64,000 nt of DNA from UMGS1649 sp045611765 (GTDB lineage: Bacteria; Bacillota; Clostridia; TANB77; CAG-465): contig JAZKXT010000010.1 in assembly GCA_045611765.1 (NCBI GenBank), positions 1 to 64,000 of the forward strand. Reading direction: 5' to 3'. Positions 1-7,891 of this stretch are shown here, in pieces; position 1 is the stretch's first letter; each line of letters begins with the position of its first letter. The position numbers and the translations under genes are program-made. The notes under the pieces were generated by a model. It did no database searches, had not been told where the DNA came from, and saw nothing but the letters and a program-made list of their open reading frames with translations.

Positions 1-66
1 TTCGACTTGCATGTCTTAAGTGCGCCGCCAGCGTTCATCCTGAGCCAGAATCAAACTCTTGTCTTA
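1..66 (-). rRNA. 16S rRNA, 5' end only
   Basis: The reverse complement reads as the universal start of bacterial 16S rRNA: it contains the 27F primer site (AGAGTTTGATTCTGGCTCAG) followed by the expected ATGAACGCTGGCGGCG stretch. The mature 5' end is placed near 66 by aligning the primer site to E. coli position 8. The rest of the gene lies beyond the left edge of the window, so an rrn operon starts here and runs away from the origin, co-directional with replication. Confidence 0.96.
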
Positions 67-218
67 AATTCTCTCAAGATAACGTTAGCTATCTTTATAA
101 ATTACTTTGTTAAATTAACGGGATTTATGTCTCCATAAATTTCCCTTTTACTTGGCTTTCTTACTCTTTATTTTTCAATGTGCTTTTCGTCATGCTTTTC
201 GCGCGACGTTGTGAATAT

Positions 219-247
219 ATTTTAGCATAGCATTTAGGCATTGTCAA
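219..247 (-). promoter_or_regulatory. rrn promoter and 16S leader
   Basis: On the minus strand a perfect -35 box TTGACA (242-247) is separated by exactly 17 bases from the -10 box TAAAAT (219-224). Transcription would start near 212 and give a leader of about 145 bases before mature 16S. The leader includes an imperfect hairpin near 120-146, plausibly part of rRNA processing. Confidence 0.85.
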
Positions 248-318
248 CAAAAAAACGCAAAAAAATTAAAAAAATTTGTTTATTTTTTCAAACCTTTATT
301 TTTAGGCTGTTTTGAGGC

Positions 319-549
319 TTAAATTTCTACTAAAATTACATCTTCACCTATAATTTTTACCTTACTCCATGGAATAGTAATATTATTTTTTCCGCTAAGG
401 CTTTTTAAAACCTTTCCAACTTGAGCGACAACTATACTTTTTATAGCGCCTTCGTTTAGTTCAGCATCAACGTCTACTACAAAACCTAATATTTTACCGT
501 TATTTATATTTACTACCTCTTTTTGCCTAAAATCTATTCCTCTTGTCAT
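319..549 (-). CDS. YlmC/YmxH family PRC-barrel protein
   Basis: Small protein of 76 residues from the chosen ATG at 549, which has a GGGGG ribosome binding site just upstream; the longer reading frame back to 642 overlaps the next gene and has no such site. The sequence has the pattern of the YlmC/YmxH sporulation-associated PRC-barrel family: an N-terminal KEVVNINNGKILGF segment and a C-terminal IPWSKVKIIGEDVILVE strand. Family members sit next to sigG in many spore formers, as here. Molecular role is not established. It follows the amidase gene with an 11-base gap, so the two are probably co-transcribed. Confidence 0.75.
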   Translation of the reverse strand: MTRGIDFRQKEVVNINNGKILGFVVDVDAELNEGAIKSIVVAQVGKVLKSLSGKNNITIPWSKVKIIGEDVILVEI

Positions 550-560
550 ATTTCCCCCTT

Positions 561-1088
561 TTAACATAGTTTCAATGCAAATCCTTTCTCTATTCCTATT
601 GCTATAGCTTTTCCTATATTCTCTATATTGTAAATTATCCAATTCGCATCTTCTTTATTCTCACGATTGCCAAGTTCTATTTTTATTGCGGCTGAATTTA
701 CCTTGTGTATTTCTGTAATAGTTTTATCATATGTAAGGCCGTTATCCATATTTTTATTATAATAGATTGAAAGAAGTTGTTTATATATTTCTTTTCCTAT
801 TCCATTTGACAAGTCATCTTCAACCCTTACGTAACAATTACATCCCAATTTATTACCATAACTACTATGTATTGCAACATGCACATTTGGGCCTACATCA
901 TTACTATCTTTTATAATTTCATCAATTGTCATGCCATTAACATTTCTATAAACAGCAAACTCTCCCGTTTTCAATAGTTCTCTTTCTACAATATCTGCTA
1001 TTTGATTCATTCTAAACTCTTCTGTTCCAAAATTATTAGTGCCAAAACTTTTCGCCCTAGTAGATGGACTTAAATATACTTTATACAT
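561..1088 (-). CDS. N-acetylmuramoyl-L-alanine amidase, Amidase_3-like
   Basis: 175-residue soluble protein resembling short clostridial Amidase_3 enzymes, which cut the bond between muramic acid and the stem peptide. Visible features are the N-terminal YLSPS strand, a GTEEFRMN segment carrying the likely zinc-binding Glu, the AIHSSYGN motif with the metal-binding His, and IKIELGNRE with the candidate catalytic Glu. The usual first zinc His (GHGG motif) is absent, as in the YLSPS-type subfamily as I recall it. There is no signal peptide, so it may act in the mother cell, in the forespore or after lysis. It lies just downstream of sigG, suggesting sporulation-linked expression (inference). Confidence 0.72.
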   Translation of the reverse strand: MYKVYLSPSTRAKSFGTNNFGTEEFRMNQIADIVERELLKTGEFAVYRNVNGMTIDEIIKDSNDVGPNVHVAIHSSYGNKLGCNCYVRVEDDLSNGIGKEIYKQLLSIYYNKNMDNGLTYDKTITEIHKVNSAAIKIELGNRENKEDANWIIYNIENIGKAIAIGIEKGFALKLC

Positions 1089-1133
1089 ACTATCACCTAA
1101 TTTAATATATATGCATAAAAGGGATATATTATT

Positions 1134-1916
1134 TTACCCCTTTAACATTTTTCTTTTCATTCTTTCTAATGCAACTTTTTCTATTCTAGATATTTGTGCT
1201 TGTGATACTCCAATCTCATCTGCTATTTCTACTTGCGTTTTATTGTCAAAAAATCTTCTTTTAATTATATTTCTTTCTTTTTCAGAAAGTTTTTCAAGTG
1301 CTTGTATCACAGATAGTGTTTCTGTAAGTGTTTCCATTTCGTTTTTCTCACTCTTTAATTGGTCTAATACATAAATCGTATCTCCATCATCATTATATAC
1401 AGCATCATATAGCGACATCGGTTGAGCAGTACTATCCAAAGCAAGCACCACATCTTCTTCACTTAAATCCAAAGCCTTCGCCAAATATTGAACTGTCGGC
1501 TCCTCATTATGCATAGCTATATAGGCTTCCTTTTCTTTAGATATTCTATAAGACATATCTCTAATAGATCTACTTATGCGCATAGAACTACTATCTCTCA
1601 AATGTCTTTTTATTTCACCAGCTATCATAGGTACAGCATACGTCGAAAACTGAACATTTTGAGATATATCAAAATTATCTATTGCTTTTATTAATCCTAC
1701 AACACCAACTTGAAATATATCATCTACAGAGTCACATCTGTGATTAAATCTTTTCACCAAACTTAATACTAATCTTAAGTTTGCTCTTACAAATTTGTCT
1801 TTTAATTCTGTACAGCCTTCCTTTATCTTTCTTAACATCTCCATTTGCTCTTTAGTAGATAGCACAGGTAGCTCAGCTGTGTTAACACCATTTATTTCTA
1901 CTTTTATTGTTTTCAT
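1134..1916 (-). CDS. sigG: RNA polymerase sporulation sigma factor SigG
   Basis: 260-residue sigma-70 family protein, full length for SigG, the late forespore sigma factor. Region 2 contains ANLRLVLSLVKRF and the DIFQVGVVGLIKAID core-binding helix, then FSTYAVPMIAGEIKRHLRD; region 4 ends with the helix-turn-helix TQVEIADEIGVSQAQISRIE. The N-terminal VEINGVNTAELPVLS segment is the SigG signature. It sits directly downstream of sigE, as in Bacillus and Clostridium, separated by 61 bases that hold a forespore-type promoter candidate (1951-1980). Confidence 0.95.
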   Translation of the reverse strand: MKTIKVEINGVNTAELPVLSTKEQMEMLRKIKEGCTELKDKFVRANLRLVLSLVKRFNHRCDSVDDIFQVGVVGLIKAIDNFDISQNVQFSTYAVPMIAGEIKRHLRDSSSMRISRSIRDMSYRISKEKEAYIAMHNEEPTVQYLAKALDLSEEDVVLALDSTAQPMSLYDAVYNDDGDTIYVLDQLKSEKNEMETLTETLSVIQALEKLSEKERNIIKRRFFDNKTQVEIADEIGVSQAQISRIEKVALERMKRKMLKG

Positions 1917-1950
1917 TGGTTCACTCCTTCATATTTCCATTTAATGGTAA

Positions 1951-1980
1951 TATTTTGCTTTCATTTGTTCGTATTATTCA
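1951..1980 (-). promoter_or_regulatory. Candidate SigG/SigF-type promoter of sigG
   Basis: On the minus strand TGAATA (1975-1980) is followed after 17 bases by CAAAATA (1951-1957). This is close to the SigG consensus (TGMATA, 17-18 bases, CATAMTA). The first three bases are also the TGA stop codon of sigE. Autoregulation of sigG from such a promoter is known in B. subtilis; its use here is inferred. Confidence 0.5.
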
Positions 1981-2682
1981 CTTGTTTTCATTAAATTGTT
2001 TTTTTAGACGTTCTATGACCTTTTTTTCAATTCTTGAAATATACGATTGAGAAATGCCCAATTTGTCCGCAACTTCTTTTTGAGTAAGTTCGTTTCTTCC
2101 ATCAAAGCCATATCTAAGCTCCATTATTTCTTTCTCTCTACTATCCAAATTCTTGATTGCCATATCTATTACTTTCTTGTTATCACTGTCTTCTACTTGT
2201 TTAAATATATTATCGCTTTCAGAACCCAATATGTCCGAAAGTGCAAGATCATTTCCTTCAGCGTCCGTATTTATCGGCTCATCAATAGATATTTCTGTTT
2301 TTAATTTCTGTGTTTTCCTAAGGTACATTAATATTTCATTTTCAATACATCTTGATGCATATGTTGCAAGCTTAATATTTTTCTCTATATTAAAACTATT
2401 GATTGCTTTCATTAATCCTATTGTTCCAATAGAAATTAAATCTTCTATGTTAAACATTGAATTTTCGAATTTTTTAGCTATATATACAACTAACCTTAAA
2501 TTCTTCTCCACTAATTTCTTTCTTGCTTCATCATCACTGTCAGCCAAACGTAATAATAAATCTTTCTCTTCTTCAGCTGTAAGTGGTGTTGGTAATTTTT
2601 CTGAACCAGATATGTATAACAATTCTTCATCTTCTATTTTTAATAATTTCAATATATATTCATACAACTTTTTTAAATTCAT
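1978..2682 (-). CDS. sigE: RNA polymerase sporulation sigma factor SigE (pro-SigE)
   Basis: 234-residue early mother-cell sigma factor. The N-terminal 25-30 residues form the inhibitory pro-sequence ending near YISGSEKLP, the site cut by SpoIIGA. Region 2 contains KNLRLVVYIAKKFE and EDLISIGTIGLMKAI; region 4 ends in a helix-turn-helix (KEVADKLGISQSYISRIEK). Its ATG overlaps the TGA of spoIIGA in an ATGA arrangement and its GGGAGGT ribosome binding site lies inside spoIIGA, so sigma factor and activating protease are translationally coupled. Confidence 0.95.
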   Translation of the reverse strand: MNLKKLYEYILKLLKIEDEELLYISGSEKLPTPLTAEEEKDLLLRLADSDDEARKKLVEKNLRLVVYIAKKFENSMFNIEDLISIGTIGLMKAINSFNIEKNIKLATYASRCIENEILMYLRKTQKLKTEISIDEPINTDAEGNDLALSDILGSESDNIFKQVEDSDNKKVIDMAIKNLDSREKEIMELRYGFDGRNELTQKEVADKLGISQSYISRIEKKVIERLKKQFNENK

Positions 2683-3494
2683 ATTTTAATACCTCCCATA
2701 TCTTGTGTATAAAGAATATAATTAAGTAGCATATTGTAACTGCCATCTCTTGATAATTTAGATTTTTCAAACACAATAGCTATTTTTACAAACCAACTAC
2801 TTTCTTTTTTTGTTATTTCAACATTATTAAATATATATGCTTTTTTACTAGCTTCACTAGACAATGTAACTGTACGTATATCAAAGAAATCTTTACACGC
2901 CAAGTCTTTTAGTATGTTATCATCAAAAATTTCAGCAAATATTACTGCCAAATTATTGGTATAACTGTATACATTATTCCCAGTGTCTAAAAATGCCTTA
3001 TATTTATAAATATTGCCATTTAGCTCTAGTTTTACATCATATATTAGATCATCACTTTTAATTTCCCTCTTATATATTCTCCACATGTAACTCGCAAAGG
3101 CTTTACTTAATAACAAGCTTACTGTATACACAGCAAACTTTAAAAAATAATTTGTATATTGCATATTAAGTAAATTTGTGATTACTGTTAAACTTCCTAC
3201 ATTAATAACAGAAATTAAAAAAAATAATGACGTCAATTTTAAATATTCACTTGCGTTTTTAGGTCTAAAACAAATATATATTATCGTTATTGCAAGTAGC
3301 ATTTTACAAAATACATAGCTTAATTCTTGTATTTTTAGATACATCATAACAACGACGTAACATGACGCAATAATTGATGCACTAATTGCTCTTTGATGTA
3401 AAACATCTTTTCTTGCCATATACGCAGTTTCTTTTATGAGAATGTAATCTATAAGCAGATTTTCAATAAATATATAATCTAAATATATAGTCAT
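2679..3494 (-). CDS. spoIIGA: Pro-SigE processing aspartic protease SpoIIGA
   Basis: Membrane protease that releases active SigE in the mother cell. The first about 145 residues are hydrophobic and form about five membrane segments, starting with the typical MTIYLDYIFIENLLIDY. The soluble C-terminal half carries the aspartic protease motif FLDTGN with the catalytic Asp at about residue 170. I chose the ATG at 3494, which matches the family start and has a GAGG ribosome binding site; an upstream ATG at 3512 would add six residues and has poorer support. First gene of the spoIIGA-sigE pair. Confidence 0.93.
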   Translation of the reverse strand: MTIYLDYIFIENLLIDYILIKETAYMARKDVLHQRAISASIIASCYVVVMMYLKIQELSYVFCKMLLAITIIYICFRPKNASEYLKLTSLFFLISVINVGSLTVITNLLNMQYTNYFLKFAVYTVSLLLSKAFASYMWRIYKREIKSDDLIYDVKLELNGNIYKYKAFLDTGNNVYSYTNNLAVIFAEIFDDNILKDLACKDFFDIRTVTLSSEASKKAYIFNNVEITKKESSWFVKIAIVFEKSKLSRDGSYNMLLNYILYTQDMGGIKI

Positions 3495-3587
3495 GTTTAC
3501 CTCGATACACATTATAATCCAGAGGTGATTTAAAATTTTGTAGAATAAAAGTTAAGATTATTTTTTTTCATCTTCAAAAAACATAAT

Positions 3588-3622
3588 AAAAAAGCAAATT
3601 GTTTTATACAATTTGCTTTTTT
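3588..3622 (-). terminator. Terminator after ftsZ
   Basis: AAAAGCAAATTG pairs with CAATTTGCTTTT across a 7-base loop. The stem is flanked by A and T runs, so it could work in either direction. It lies 40 bases past the ftsZ stop and separates the ftsAZ unit from spoIIGA. Confidence 0.85.
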
Positions 3623-3661
3623 GATATAAAATTCATTTATTGTTGGCTAATTTGGTCTAAA

Positions 3662-4786
3662 TTAGTCTTTATTTCTTCTTAAGAAAGGTGGGATGTCTAA
3701 ATCAACTGTATAGTCTGTTCTTGAAGAAACTCTTCCGCTAAATCCCGTTGATTCATTTCTTTCTATATTACTATTGTTATTTATGCTGTTTCTCATACTT
3801 TCTAAAATATCTTGTGCTTTATTATCATTAGAATTCCATTTGTTAAATCCTGTAGCAATTACAGTTATAACAATTTCATCTCCTAGATTTTCATCTATCA
3901 CTGCACCAAAGATAATATTTGCTTCTGGATCAACAGATTTTTGTACTAATTCTGCTGCTTCATTTATTTCTAATAATCCTAAATCTTTACCACCAGTAAC
4001 ATTAATAAGTACTCCGCTTGCTCCTTCGATTGAAGTTTCAAGAAGTGGGCTGTGAATTGCTTGTCTTGCAGCTTCTCCAGCTCTATTTTCTCCTCTCGCT
4101 CTACCAATACCCATATGCGCTACACCTGTATCTAACATTATTGTTTTAACGTCAGCAAAGTCTAAGTTAACTAATCCTGGAACTGTAATGAGGTCAGAAA
4201 TACCTTGAACACCTTGTCTTAGTATATTATCTGTTTTTAAGAAAGCTTCTTCAACAGTAGTGTCTCTTTCTACTACTTGAAGTAGTTTCTCATTTGGTAT
4301 AGTAATTATTGTATCTACGTTTTGTTTTAATTCTTCTATACCTTTTTCAGCTTGATTCATTCTTCTTTTTCCTTCAAACGGGAAAGGTTTCGTTACAACT
4401 GCTACTGTAAGTATTCCCATTCCCTTAGAAATATCTGCAATAACAGGAGTTGCGCCAGTACCTGTTCCTCCACCCATTCCAGAAGTGATGAATACCATGT
4501 CTGCTCCTTTTAATGCTTCTGCTATTTCAGCTTTAGATTCTTCCGCACTGCATTCACCAATTTCAGGGTTTGCACCAGCGCCAAGACCTCTTGTTAATTT
4601 TTCACCTATTTGAATTTTTGTTCCTGCTTTAGATTCCTCTAATGCTTGTTGGTCTGTATTTATTGCTATAAATTCTACACCTTTTAGACCATCTTCTATC
4701 ATGCGGTTTAATGCGTTTCCGCCACCGCCACCTACACCTATAACCTTAATATTAGCAGTTCCTGCTTTGAACATTGAATCTTCCAT
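3662..4786 (-). CDS. ftsZ: Cell division GTPase FtsZ
   Basis: 374-residue tubulin-like GTPase that forms the cytokinetic ring. Seen: the VIGVGGGGGNALNRM nucleotide-binding start, the tubulin signature GGGTGTG at about residue 107, the T7-loop region near NLDFADVKTIM, and the conserved C-terminal tail DLDIPPFLRRN that binds FtsA and other partners. I chose the ATG at 4786 (MEDSMFKAG), preceded by a GGGGGA ribosome binding site; the longer frame back to 4822 runs into ftsA. It starts one base after the ftsA stop, so the two are one operon. Confidence 0.97.
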   Translation of the reverse strand: MEDSMFKAGTANIKVIGVGGGGGNALNRMIEDGLKGVEFIAINTDQQALEESKAGTKIQIGEKLTRGLGAGANPEIGECSAEESKAEIAEALKGADMVFITSGMGGGTGTGATPVIADISKGMGILTVAVVTKPFPFEGKRRMNQAEKGIEELKQNVDTIITIPNEKLLQVVERDTTVEEAFLKTDNILRQGVQGISDLITVPGLVNLDFADVKTIMLDTGVAHMGIGRARGENRAGEAARQAIHSPLLETSIEGASGVLINVTGGKDLGLLEINEAAELVQKSVDPEANIIFGAVIDENLGDEIVITVIATGFNKWNSNDNKAQDILESMRNSINNNSNIERNESTGFSGRVSSRTDYTVDLDIPPFLRRNKD

Positions 4787-4787
4787 C

Positions 4788-6083
4788 TTAAAAATCCCCC
4801 TTCTCATCTTCATATTCCTCATTTTGTCTTTTTAGTGTATTTGTTAATTTTTCTTTAGCCTTATTAAACATTCCAAATATTTTATCTTTAATGTCTGGTT
4901 CTGTCATTATTTCAACGTCACTGTTTACTCTTCTGCTAGTCCCAACATTTGCAATATATTTTGTCATACCATAAGCTACAATATGTTGTGGCTTTATAAC
5001 ATTTATTAGTTTTGGACTACATATTCTTACTTGATTTATTTTTAACGTTAAAACTGCAAGTTCTTCAACTCCAGCTATATTGCTTATACCTTGTCCTGTT
5101 ATAACTACGCATTCTATTTTTCCAATAAGATTATTTTCAGCCATTATTTTTCTTGTGATTTGGTAAATTTCTTTTATTCTCGCCTCTATAATTCTTACTA
5201 CATCACTACATTTAACTCTATCTGTTTCACCTTCAGCAACTCGTCTAGTATTTAATTTAATATCATGATTATTAGATATCATTGCTTCGATAGCTAAGTT
5301 ATATTGTCTTTTTAACTTGTCCGCTTCTTCCATATCTACATTAAGAGATATTGCTATATCGCTTGTAATATGGTCTCCACCGACTGGTAATGTGTTGTTG
5401 TATTCTAAACTACCATTTTTATATACAGATAGTTCCGTGTGTCCGGCTCCTATATCTAATAAAAGTACCCCTAAGTCTTTTTCTTCTGGCATTAATACTA
5501 CATTAGAAGTTGCAAATGTTTCAAGTACAAATCCATCTATTTTAAGTTCTGCGAGTTCCATTGCATGTGTTATTTCTTCTATAACAGATTTATCTGCAAT
5601 AATTACATCTGCATCTATTAAAAAATATTTTGCAAAAGCACCTATTGGTTCTTCTATATATTCTCTATCATTTACAATATAGTTTGTAGGAATTATATCT
5701 ACTATTTGTTCTTTACTATTTTGTCTAATTCCTAATTGAATCTTTTCTAATACTGAAGTTATATCTCTATATGAAAGACCATCATCTGGTTTTTCAACTT
5801 CACCTTTGAATCTTATTCTTTCAATTCTTGTATTTAGTCCTTTTATATTAACATATGCTGAGTTTATGTATAACCCCGAAGTATCTTCAGCTTCTGTAAT
5901 AGCTTTGACTAATGATTCAGCAACTGTTGTGCTGTTTATTATTCTTCCTTTTTTTATTCCACTAGACTTCTCAAGACCATAACCTCTTACTTCAATCTCG
6001 CCAAACTTATTAACTTGTCCTACTACAGCAGCGGTCTTTGATGCTCCTATGTCTAAAGAAACAATAATGTCACCTATAGCCAT
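4788..6083 (-). CDS. ftsA: Cell division actin-like protein FtsA
   Basis: 431-residue actin-fold ATPase that anchors FtsZ to the membrane. Motifs seen: the phosphate-1 loop VSLDIGASKTAAVV at the N-terminus, the SHS2 insert (about residues 85-165), phosphate-2 LLLDIGAGHTELSV and the adenosine motif VVITGQGISNIAGVEEL. The C-terminus (residues about 390-431) is a charged amphipathic stretch, FGMFNKAKEKLTNTLKR, expected to bind membrane. A GGGGGTAG ribosome binding site precedes the ATG at 6083. Operon partner of ftsZ. Confidence 0.95.
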   Translation of the reverse strand: MAIGDIIVSLDIGASKTAAVVGQVNKFGEIEVRGYGLEKSSGIKKGRIINSTTVAESLVKAITEAEDTSGLYINSAYVNIKGLNTRIERIRFKGEVEKPDDGLSYRDITSVLEKIQLGIRQNSKEQIVDIIPTNYIVNDREYIEEPIGAFAKYFLIDADVIIADKSVIEEITHAMELAELKIDGFVLETFATSNVVLMPEEKDLGVLLLDIGAGHTELSVYKNGSLEYNNTLPVGGDHITSDIAISLNVDMEEADKLKRQYNLAIEAMISNNHDIKLNTRRVAEGETDRVKCSDVVRIIEARIKEIYQITRKIMAENNLIGKIECVVITGQGISNIAGVEELAVLTLKINQVRICSPKLINVIKPQHIVAYGMTKYIANVGTSRRVNSDVEIMTEPDIKDKIFGMFNKAKEKLTNTLKRQNEEYEDEKGDF

Positions 6084-6111
6084 TTAAACTACCCCCGTTT
6101 GTCATGGCTAT

Positions 6112-6140
6112 ATAATACTCTTTTTTTCCGGAAAAATCAA
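6112..6140 (-). promoter_or_regulatory. Probable ftsA-ftsZ promoter
   Basis: Minus strand TTGATT (6135-6140), 17-base spacer, TATTAT (6112-6117), ending about 30 bases before the ftsA ATG. The -35 box overlaps the last codons of the upstream spoIVFB-like gene. Confidence 0.6.
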
Positions 6141-6784
6141 TAGTTTTTCTGAAAAAATGTAATATTTCTGTAACATTTTTGATATATTCGTGAATCGCTG
6201 TTATTTCTAAGGCTAGAGCCTTGGATAAAAATGTAAAACACCATCAAAATTATAGATATATTTCCGAAAATAACAAACTGGCAAATACCAAGTGTTATAA
6301 GCAAAATTATTACCATAATTTCCGTGAGATTTTGTGTTTTTTTTATTGCTTTTTGGCTTTTTAGTAATACTTTTAATATTATTTCAAATATATTATATCC
6401 GTCTAAAGGTGATATGGGAATTAGGTTTATAATAGCCAAAGCTAAATTAATGGTGTATACCAATGGAATATTTTTAAATATATATGCAAGAATTATGTTA
6501 GACATTGGGCCTGCACAAAATATAGCAAGCCATTTCAAACCACTTCTGTTATAGTTATCTAAATTAATATTTAATCCAGATATTCTAATACAAAGTCTCG
6601 TTGTTTTTGTGCCAAATATACTTGCAGTAAACATATGCGCAAGCTCGTGGAATGCTATAAAAAGATAGCATACAAAATAATTTTCAAAGTAATCTCTTAC
6701 TTCTCCAAAAAATATGCATAAAAAACCAACTATTAAAATAGTTTCGTCTAAATATATATTAAACTCTCTTACTTTAAATTTCAT
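6137..6784 (-). CDS. SpoIVFB-like site-2 membrane metalloprotease (M50)
   Basis: 215-residue multi-pass membrane protein with the zinc protease motif HELAH (His46, Glu47, His50) inside a membrane helix and the third-ligand region NLIPISPLDGYN (Asp128). Size and topology fit SpoIVFB, which cuts pro-SigK inside the mother-cell membrane. Its start overlaps the end of the M23-domain gene by four bases (ATGA), the same pairing as spoIVFA-spoIVFB. A general M50 protease with another substrate is possible, but the neighbour favours the sporulation role. Confidence 0.8.
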   Translation of the reverse strand: MKFKVREFNIYLDETILIVGFLCIFFGEVRDYFENYFVCYLFIAFHELAHMFTASIFGTKTTRLCIRISGLNINLDNYNRSGLKWLAIFCAGPMSNIILAYIFKNIPLVYTINLALAIINLIPISPLDGYNIFEIILKVLLKSQKAIKKTQNLTEIMVIILLITLGICQFVIFGNISIILMVFYIFIQGSSLRNNSDSRIYQKCYRNITFFQKNY

Positions 6785-7788
6785 AAATCTACAATCATCT
6801 CTGGATCTATCTTTGTTCCGTCATATACTATTTCAAAATGTAAATGTGGTCCCGTGGAAAGACCTGTTGAACCTATTTCACCTATCTTAGTCCCAGCTTT
6901 TACTTTATCTCCCACTTTTACAGATAATTTACTCATATGACAATATATTGTAGCAATTTTTCCATTTGTTACTTCCACAAAATTACCATTGTATTGGTTG
7001 TATGCAGCACGTGTAACTTTTCCCTCTATACTGCTAACTACTTTTGTTCCTGTTTTAGCAGCTATATCTGTTCCTGTATGGTAACTATCTATTCCTTCAA
7101 ATATTTCTTCCCTTGCTCCATAATGCGAAGAAATGTTGCCACTCACAGGTTTTATAAATTCTACTTCTGTTTCTTTTATTTTATCTATAATACTACTATG
7201 ACTACTTATACTACTAGAAACTGCTACTATTTTTTCATCTTGTTCATTAATATCTGCACTTACACCCACATTTTCTTTTACCGTATTTTCTTTATTAATA
7301 ACACTACTTTCTTCATATATTTGAACCTCTCTATTATTATCTAAATAAATATTAACTTCTTCCTTTTCTTGTTGTGTTGTTATTACTTTATATAATTCTT
7401 TAACTTTGTTTTCTACCGACTTAGGAACAATTGGTTTTACAAATGTATATGTGGTCTTTGCTATATTTTTTGTTCCAATCTTAATTTCCTCAAAAGAATA
7501 TGATGTGTTATAATAATTAACTAGTTTCTTTGTAAAATCCGATTCTAAAACTACATCTATTTTTAAATATTTAATTGCTAGTACAAATGCTATTATGCTT
7601 ATTACAGTAATTGCTTGTATTGACATTTTAAATAATATCTTTTCTTTAAAAGTTTCAACTTTGCTTTTTTCTTTTTTTACTCCTTGTTTAGGTTTCATAA
7701 TTGTAAAATTAGTATAATCTATATTATTAATATTTTTATTATTATAGTAACTTTTCTTTAATGTCCTTTTTGCAACAATTCCTTCCAT
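6781..7788 (-). CDS. Membrane-anchored M23 peptidase in the SpoIVFA position
   Basis: 335-residue protein from the ATG at 7788, which has a GGAGG site five bases upstream; the ATG at 7800 overlaps that site and is unlikely. Residues about 1-50 are basic and cytoplasmic, about 53-73 form one membrane helix, a long low-complexity linker follows, and the C-terminal domain (about 210-335) is LytM/M23. The metal ligands look complete: His237 and Asp241 in YHTGTDIA, and HLHFE near 315. Coupled to the SpoIVFB-like protease gene, it is probably the SpoIVFA regulator, though SpoIVFA of B. subtilis is considered non-catalytic. SpoIIQ-like function is the alternative. Confidence 0.75.
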   Translation of the reverse strand: MEGIVAKRTLKKSYYNNKNINNIDYTNFTIMKPKQGVKKEKSKVETFKEKILFKMSIQAITVISIIAFVLAIKYLKIDVVLESDFTKKLVNYYNTSYSFEEIKIGTKNIAKTTYTFVKPIVPKSVENKVKELYKVITTQQEKEEVNIYLDNNREVQIYEESSVINKENTVKENVGVSADINEQDEKIVAVSSSISSHSSIIDKIKETEVEFIKPVSGNISSHYGAREEIFEGIDSYHTGTDIAAKTGTKVVSSIEGKVTRAAYNQYNGNFVEVTNGKIATIYCHMSKLSVKVGDKVKAGTKIGEIGSTGLSTGPHLHFEIVYDGTKIDPEMIVDL

Positions 7789-7798
7789 ATAAACCTCC

Positions 7799-7846
7799 AA
7801 AAAAGAACTTATCCATATTACAATATATATGGATAAGTTCTTTTTT
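7799..7846 (-). terminator. Strong terminator before the M23 gene
   Basis: A long perfect stem (GAACTTATCCATAT with ATATGGATAAGTTC) with short loop, flanked by A6 and T6, so bidirectional in form. On the minus strand it ends the 9979/7892 transcript. Confidence 0.9.
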
Positions 7847-7891
7847 ATTACTATAATTTTTTATTTATATTTAATTGTACTTGTTTTTTTA

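Noticed and set aside
7005..7020. CACGTG-containing sites elsewhere as parS (also near 12411, 17074 and 58671)
   Set aside because: Only the central six bases match; the TTTC/GAAA arms are missing.
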